Translations under genes and position numbers: made by a program
Source: Alteromonadaceae bacterium
Lineage (GTDB): Bacteria; Pseudomonadota; Gammaproteobacteria; Pseudomonadales; Oleiphilaceae
Reading direction: 5' to 3'
Assembly (NCBI GenBank): GCA_013393545.1
Contig: JABXHG010000029.1
Coordinates: forward strand, 1 to 7,303
DNA length: 7,303 bases
The notes under the pieces: generated by a model
Told to the model about the DNA's origin: nothing
Databases searched by the model: none
What the model saw: the letters and a program-made list of their open reading frames with translations, nothing else
Shown here: positions 5,420 to 7,303 of the stretch, in pieces
Layout: each line of letters begins with the position of its first letter
Numbering within the stretch: the first letter of the stretch is position 1

Positions 5420-5491
5420 AACACCTAAAACGAGCCAGAAACCAACAGAACAAGACCACACGAAAATACGCTAACCAGCTGTTTTATATGC

Positions 5492-5511
5492 CGTTAAGTT
5501 TCGTTAATTTT
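5492..5511. repeat. Tandem CGTTAAGTTT / CGTTAATTTT
   Basis: Two 10-bp units differing at one base lie about 25 bp left of the tRNA remnant and are followed by CGTG. A related inverted stretch, CGAAAATACGCTAAC, is at 5461-5475. Position and AT-richness suit a recombinase or bending-protein site near an attachment core. Confidence 0.45.
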
Positions 5512-5536
5512 CGTGCAAATTCAATATCTTGGGCCT

Positions 5537-5579
5537 CACAATCCTTTTGTCGCTGGTTCGAGTCCAGCTGGGCCCACCA
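5537..5579 (+). other. 3' end of a tRNA gene without its 5' half: integration attachment (att) site
   Basis: GCTGG (5552-5556), loop TTCGAGT (5557-5563) and CCAGC (5564-5568) make a perfect T-arm. It is followed by a 7-base acceptor strand TGGGCCC (5569-5575), discriminator A and encoded CCA (5577-5579). Upstream, CTCACAATCCTT fits the end of an anticodon arm, but the 5' stem strand, the D-arm and the 5' acceptor strand (expected GGGCCCA) are absent. The loop resembles CTCATAA of elongator tRNA-Met with one change, so a tRNA-Met source is possible but unproven. Tyrosine-recombinase elements typically duplicate a tRNA 3' end like this. The integrase gene starts 48 bp to the right. Confidence 0.8.
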
Positions 5580-5626
5580 TCAATCAAAGACTTACACCCC
5601 CTTCTCCGGCTCCCACACCCAAAGTG

Positions 5627-6271
5627 TCAACCAAACGTCAACGGACCCTTTTCTGTTACCTCGTTAAGAAAATCCGGGGCCAGGTGGGCGTACCTCATCG
5701 TTAACTTCAAATCCGAATGCCCCAACACCCTTTGAAGGGTCAGAATATGGCCACCGTTCATAATGAAATGGCTGGCGAAGGTATGGCGGCAAATGTGGGT
5801 TAGCTGACCCTTGGGAAGCTTGATACCGGCCCGATCAATCGCAGACCTGAAAGCGCTATAGCACGACCTGAACGGTAGCTGCTGGGTGATCTCGTCATAC
5901 AACTCCGGGGCGATTGGAACCGAACGGTTCTTTTTGCTTTTGGTGCCGGTGAACGTAACACGGTACGGCGTGAATGCCGATGGCTTGATGCTTTCAGCTT
6001 CAGACCAACGGGCACCGGTTGCCAGGGCCAAGCGGGCCACGTGGTATACCGACGGATTGGACGACGCCCGACACTCTTCAAGGAGCCGCTTTATCTGGTC
6101 TTCGTCTAGGAACGCCAGTTCAGCTTCATCGAGCTTAAACTTCCGAAGGTTGGCCAATGGGTTCTGGCCCTTCCATAGTCCCTGGCGAATCAGCTCGTTA
6201 AACACAGCCGTAAGATACGCCTGTTCATGGTTCAGGGTGTTCTCCGTTAACCCTTCTTCCAGCCGCATCAA
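5627..6271 (-). CDS. int: HP1/P2-type tyrosine recombinase (integrase), N-terminally truncated
   Basis: The 214-residue frame matches the C-terminal two thirds of phage HP1-like integrases. Recognisable segments are NTLNHEQAYLTAVFNEL, ELAFLDEDQI, LALATGARWSEAE, TKSKKNRSVPI, KLPKGQLTHICRHTFASHF and a GGHILTLQRVLGHSDLKLTM stretch. All catalytic residues are present: R88, K111, H159-x2-R162, H185 and nucleophile Y194. HP1 integrase has about 337 residues, so about 120 N-terminal residues (arm-binding domain and part of the core-binding domain) are missing. The listed start is a TTG, followed by ATG. The same frame reads LGCYR before it and hits a TAG at 6287-6289, so homology breaks near 6280. 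The 3' end points at the tRNA-derived att site, the usual P2/HP1 arrangement. Integration is probably lost, since arm binding is needed. Confidence 0.88.
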   Translation of the reverse strand: MMRLEEGLTENTLNHEQAYLTAVFNELIRQGLWKGQNPLANLRKFKLDEAELAFLDEDQIKRLLEECRASSNPSVYHVARLALATGARWSEAESIKPSAFTPYRVTFTGTKSKKNRSVPIAPELYDEITQQLPFRSCYSAFRSAIDRAGIKLPKGQLTHICRHTFASHFIMNGGHILTLQRVLGHSDLKLTMRYAHLAPDFLNEVTEKGPLTFG

Positions 6272-6296
6272 CCGATAACAGCCTAGCTAATGGGAG

Positions 6297-7094
6297 CTAT
6301 GAAGCTTTCAAAGGCACCATATGACAGCACTCAGGATAGCGAGAACAAACCTTAACCTTCACTACTCTGCCCCCAGCTCCATTCATTCTCCGAACGTTCA
6401 TAGGAGCTGAACATTTTGAACAGCCTTCCGCCCCATCGTCTGCCGCGCTTTGAGAGGCAGCAGTGATTCCTGAACCCGTATTTGAAGGCTCCGAATGAGC
6501 GGTTTCCGGCACTTCGTCAGAAGCATTGGAAAGCCCTAGCGCGGAAAGAATAGACTCCCTGGTGTATCCACGCTTTGCAGGGAACCGAATAAGTGGCAAT
6601 CCGGCCGCATCAAAGGCACGATCCAAAAATTCATCCCTCTCCTGACGATCTTTTGCTTGGTGGCTCTTGTCGTCCAGCTCGATCGCCCAAACCGGCACAA
6701 AAGTTTTGCTATCAACCACAACGATATCAACGTGCCTGCTTCGGATGCGATTTCGAGCCGACTGGCGCATGTCCCTGGTTAACCCGTTCTTGACCACAAT
6801 TAGATCTTCCACCCGGACTTTGCCGAATAGCCGATATTGGTCCTTTGGCAAGGCCAGCTCCAGGACCTGGAAAAATGAACCCTCCGCCTGACTCATTAGC
6901 CGATTACGCCTCCTGTACGGAACGGGAATTTCGGGCTTTGGTGGCGGAGGGGGTGTCTCCAGAGTGATCGGCGGAGAAAAGGAATCCGAGGAACGTAAGT
7001 GGGACCTACCTCGTTTGGATTTTGAAGACGAAGAAGAAAGGATCAGAAAGCCGACGACGGCAAGAACCAGAATGAAGAGCAGGAATTCGAACAT
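6297..7094 (-). CDS. Membrane-anchored DUF2726 nuclease-like protein with C-terminal zinc ribbon
   Basis: The 265-residue product has three parts. An N-terminal membrane helix (residues 1-20, FEFLLFILVLAVVGFLIL) is followed by a Ser/Lys stretch and a proline-rich linker (41-60). The DUF2726 core (about 66-188) shows E71 in AEGSFFQVLELAL, H121-V-D123 in RHVDIVVVD, and E139-L-D141-D142 in WAIELDDKSH, then RDEFLDRAFDAAGLPLIRF. This domain is related to the PD-(D/E)xK/Vsr-like nuclease fold by its conserved acidic pattern; activity is inferred. A C-terminal zinc ribbon has C225-x2-C228 and C250-x5-C256 (topoisomerase-type). The stop lies 7 bp from the point where the integrase frame is interrupted. 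The gene has its own upstream region (7095-7176) before an IS end; an AAGGATGG on the minus strand is the only ribosome-site candidate. The protein looks complete. Confidence 0.85.
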   Translation of the reverse strand: MFEFLLFILVLAVVGFLILSSSSSKSKRGRSHLRSSDSFSPPITLETPPPPPKPEIPVPYRRRNRLMSQAEGSFFQVLELALPKDQYRLFGKVRVEDLIVVKNGLTRDMRQSARNRIRSRHVDIVVVDSKTFVPVWAIELDDKSHQAKDRQERDEFLDRAFDAAGLPLIRFPAKRGYTRESILSALGLSNASDEVPETAHSEPSNTGSGITAASQSAADDGAEGCSKCSAPMNVRRMNGAGGRVVKVKVCSRYPECCHMVPLKAS

Positions 7095-7176
7095 TGAAAG
7101 TAACCATCCTTAGAACTAGTCATTAAGTCCTTTGAAATCAAGACAAAGCTACCCCAGAGTCACTCTTCCTGCAATT

Positions 7177-7303
7177 TGCGTATTCCGGCGAACATGACCG
7201 GTCATTCCGGGGATCGTGACCGATTTGCACACGGCCATCACGCTGGAGTGAGTTTTGTACTCTGAGCGGTCACGATGGGTCAACCGATTCCGTATTTTGT
7301 GCT
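7177..7303. mobile_element. End of a second, different IS21-like element (partial, runs off the right edge)
   Basis: The sequence from TGCGTATTCCGGCG (7177) has repeated CRTGACCG words: CATGACCG (7193-7200), CGTGACCG (7215-7222) and an inverted CGGTCACG (7267-7274). ATGACCGGTCAT (7194-7205) is a perfect palindrome. Runs such as GAACATGACCGG...ATTCCGG...GATCGTGACCG are familiar from ends of some IS21-family elements. The start at TG (7177-7178) is inferred. No transposase gene is in view, so which end this is cannot be settled. It differs from the element at the left edge of the window. Confidence 0.55.

Noticed and set aside
5531..5579. Intact tRNA gene
   Set aside because: No D-arm, no 5' acceptor strand and no 5' anticodon-stem strand precede the T-arm.
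5513..5735. Small plus-strand ORFs across the tRNA remnant
   Set aside because: Their peptide (SSPAGPT type) is the usual artefact of translating a tRNA 3' end, and they run into the antisense of the integrase.

Overview
The window looks like a patchwork accessory region (genomic island) from a gammaproteobacterium. GC is moderate, Shine-Dalgarno sites are clear, and the mix of an HP1/P2-type integrase, DUF4124, GYF, Abi_2 and DUF2726 proteins and IS21-like ends suits marine or pseudomonad-like genera such as Marinobacter, Halomonas or Pseudomonas. The genus is a guess from protein style; nothing in the window settles it.

Layout. Bases 1-119 carry the end of an IS21-like element that has cut off the 5' part of a small gene (native sequence about 120-305). 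A 2-bp gap separates it from a winged-helix DNA-binding protein gene (308-724). A 411-bp non-coding stretch follows, with four scattered TACCCGCTAT-like repeats and a 10-bp tandem repeat. Then comes a defence remnant: an ORF (1136-1684) that joins the N-terminal nuclease domain of a type I restriction HsdR to what looks like the last residues of an HsdS, overlapping by one base (TAATG) with an Abi_2/HEPN-type abortive-infection gene (1684-2652).

The middle holds a GYF-domain membrane protein gene that appears to be split by an in-frame amber codon (2836-3303 and 3304-3744). Next is a 394-bp gene-free region with a strong intrinsic terminator flanked by two clusters of TGTTGCGT/TGTTAACC repeats in opposite orientation. 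A two-gene unit follows: a secreted DUF4124 protein (4139-4768) and an unrecognised zinc-ribbon protein (4802-5380).

The right part is an integration hotspot. A tRNA 3' end without its 5' half (about 5537-5579), with repeat clusters to its left, lies next to a minus-strand HP1-like tyrosine recombinase gene (5627-6271). The recombinase keeps its full catalytic set but has lost about 120 N-terminal residues. Its missing 5' end abuts a membrane-anchored DUF2726 nuclease-like gene (6297-7094, minus). A second, different IS21-like end starts near 7177 and runs off the window.

How it fits together. The gene content (restriction remnant, Abi_2, DUF2726) resembles a defence island next to a tRNA attachment site and eroded by IS insertions and deletions. 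The polarity of the tRNA remnant suggests that it is the right boundary of one element and the left boundary of another, i.e. tandem islands. The observations most worth following are the HsdR/HsdS chimera coupled to the Abi_2 gene, the amber codon in the GYF gene, and the repeat cluster at 3775-4007.
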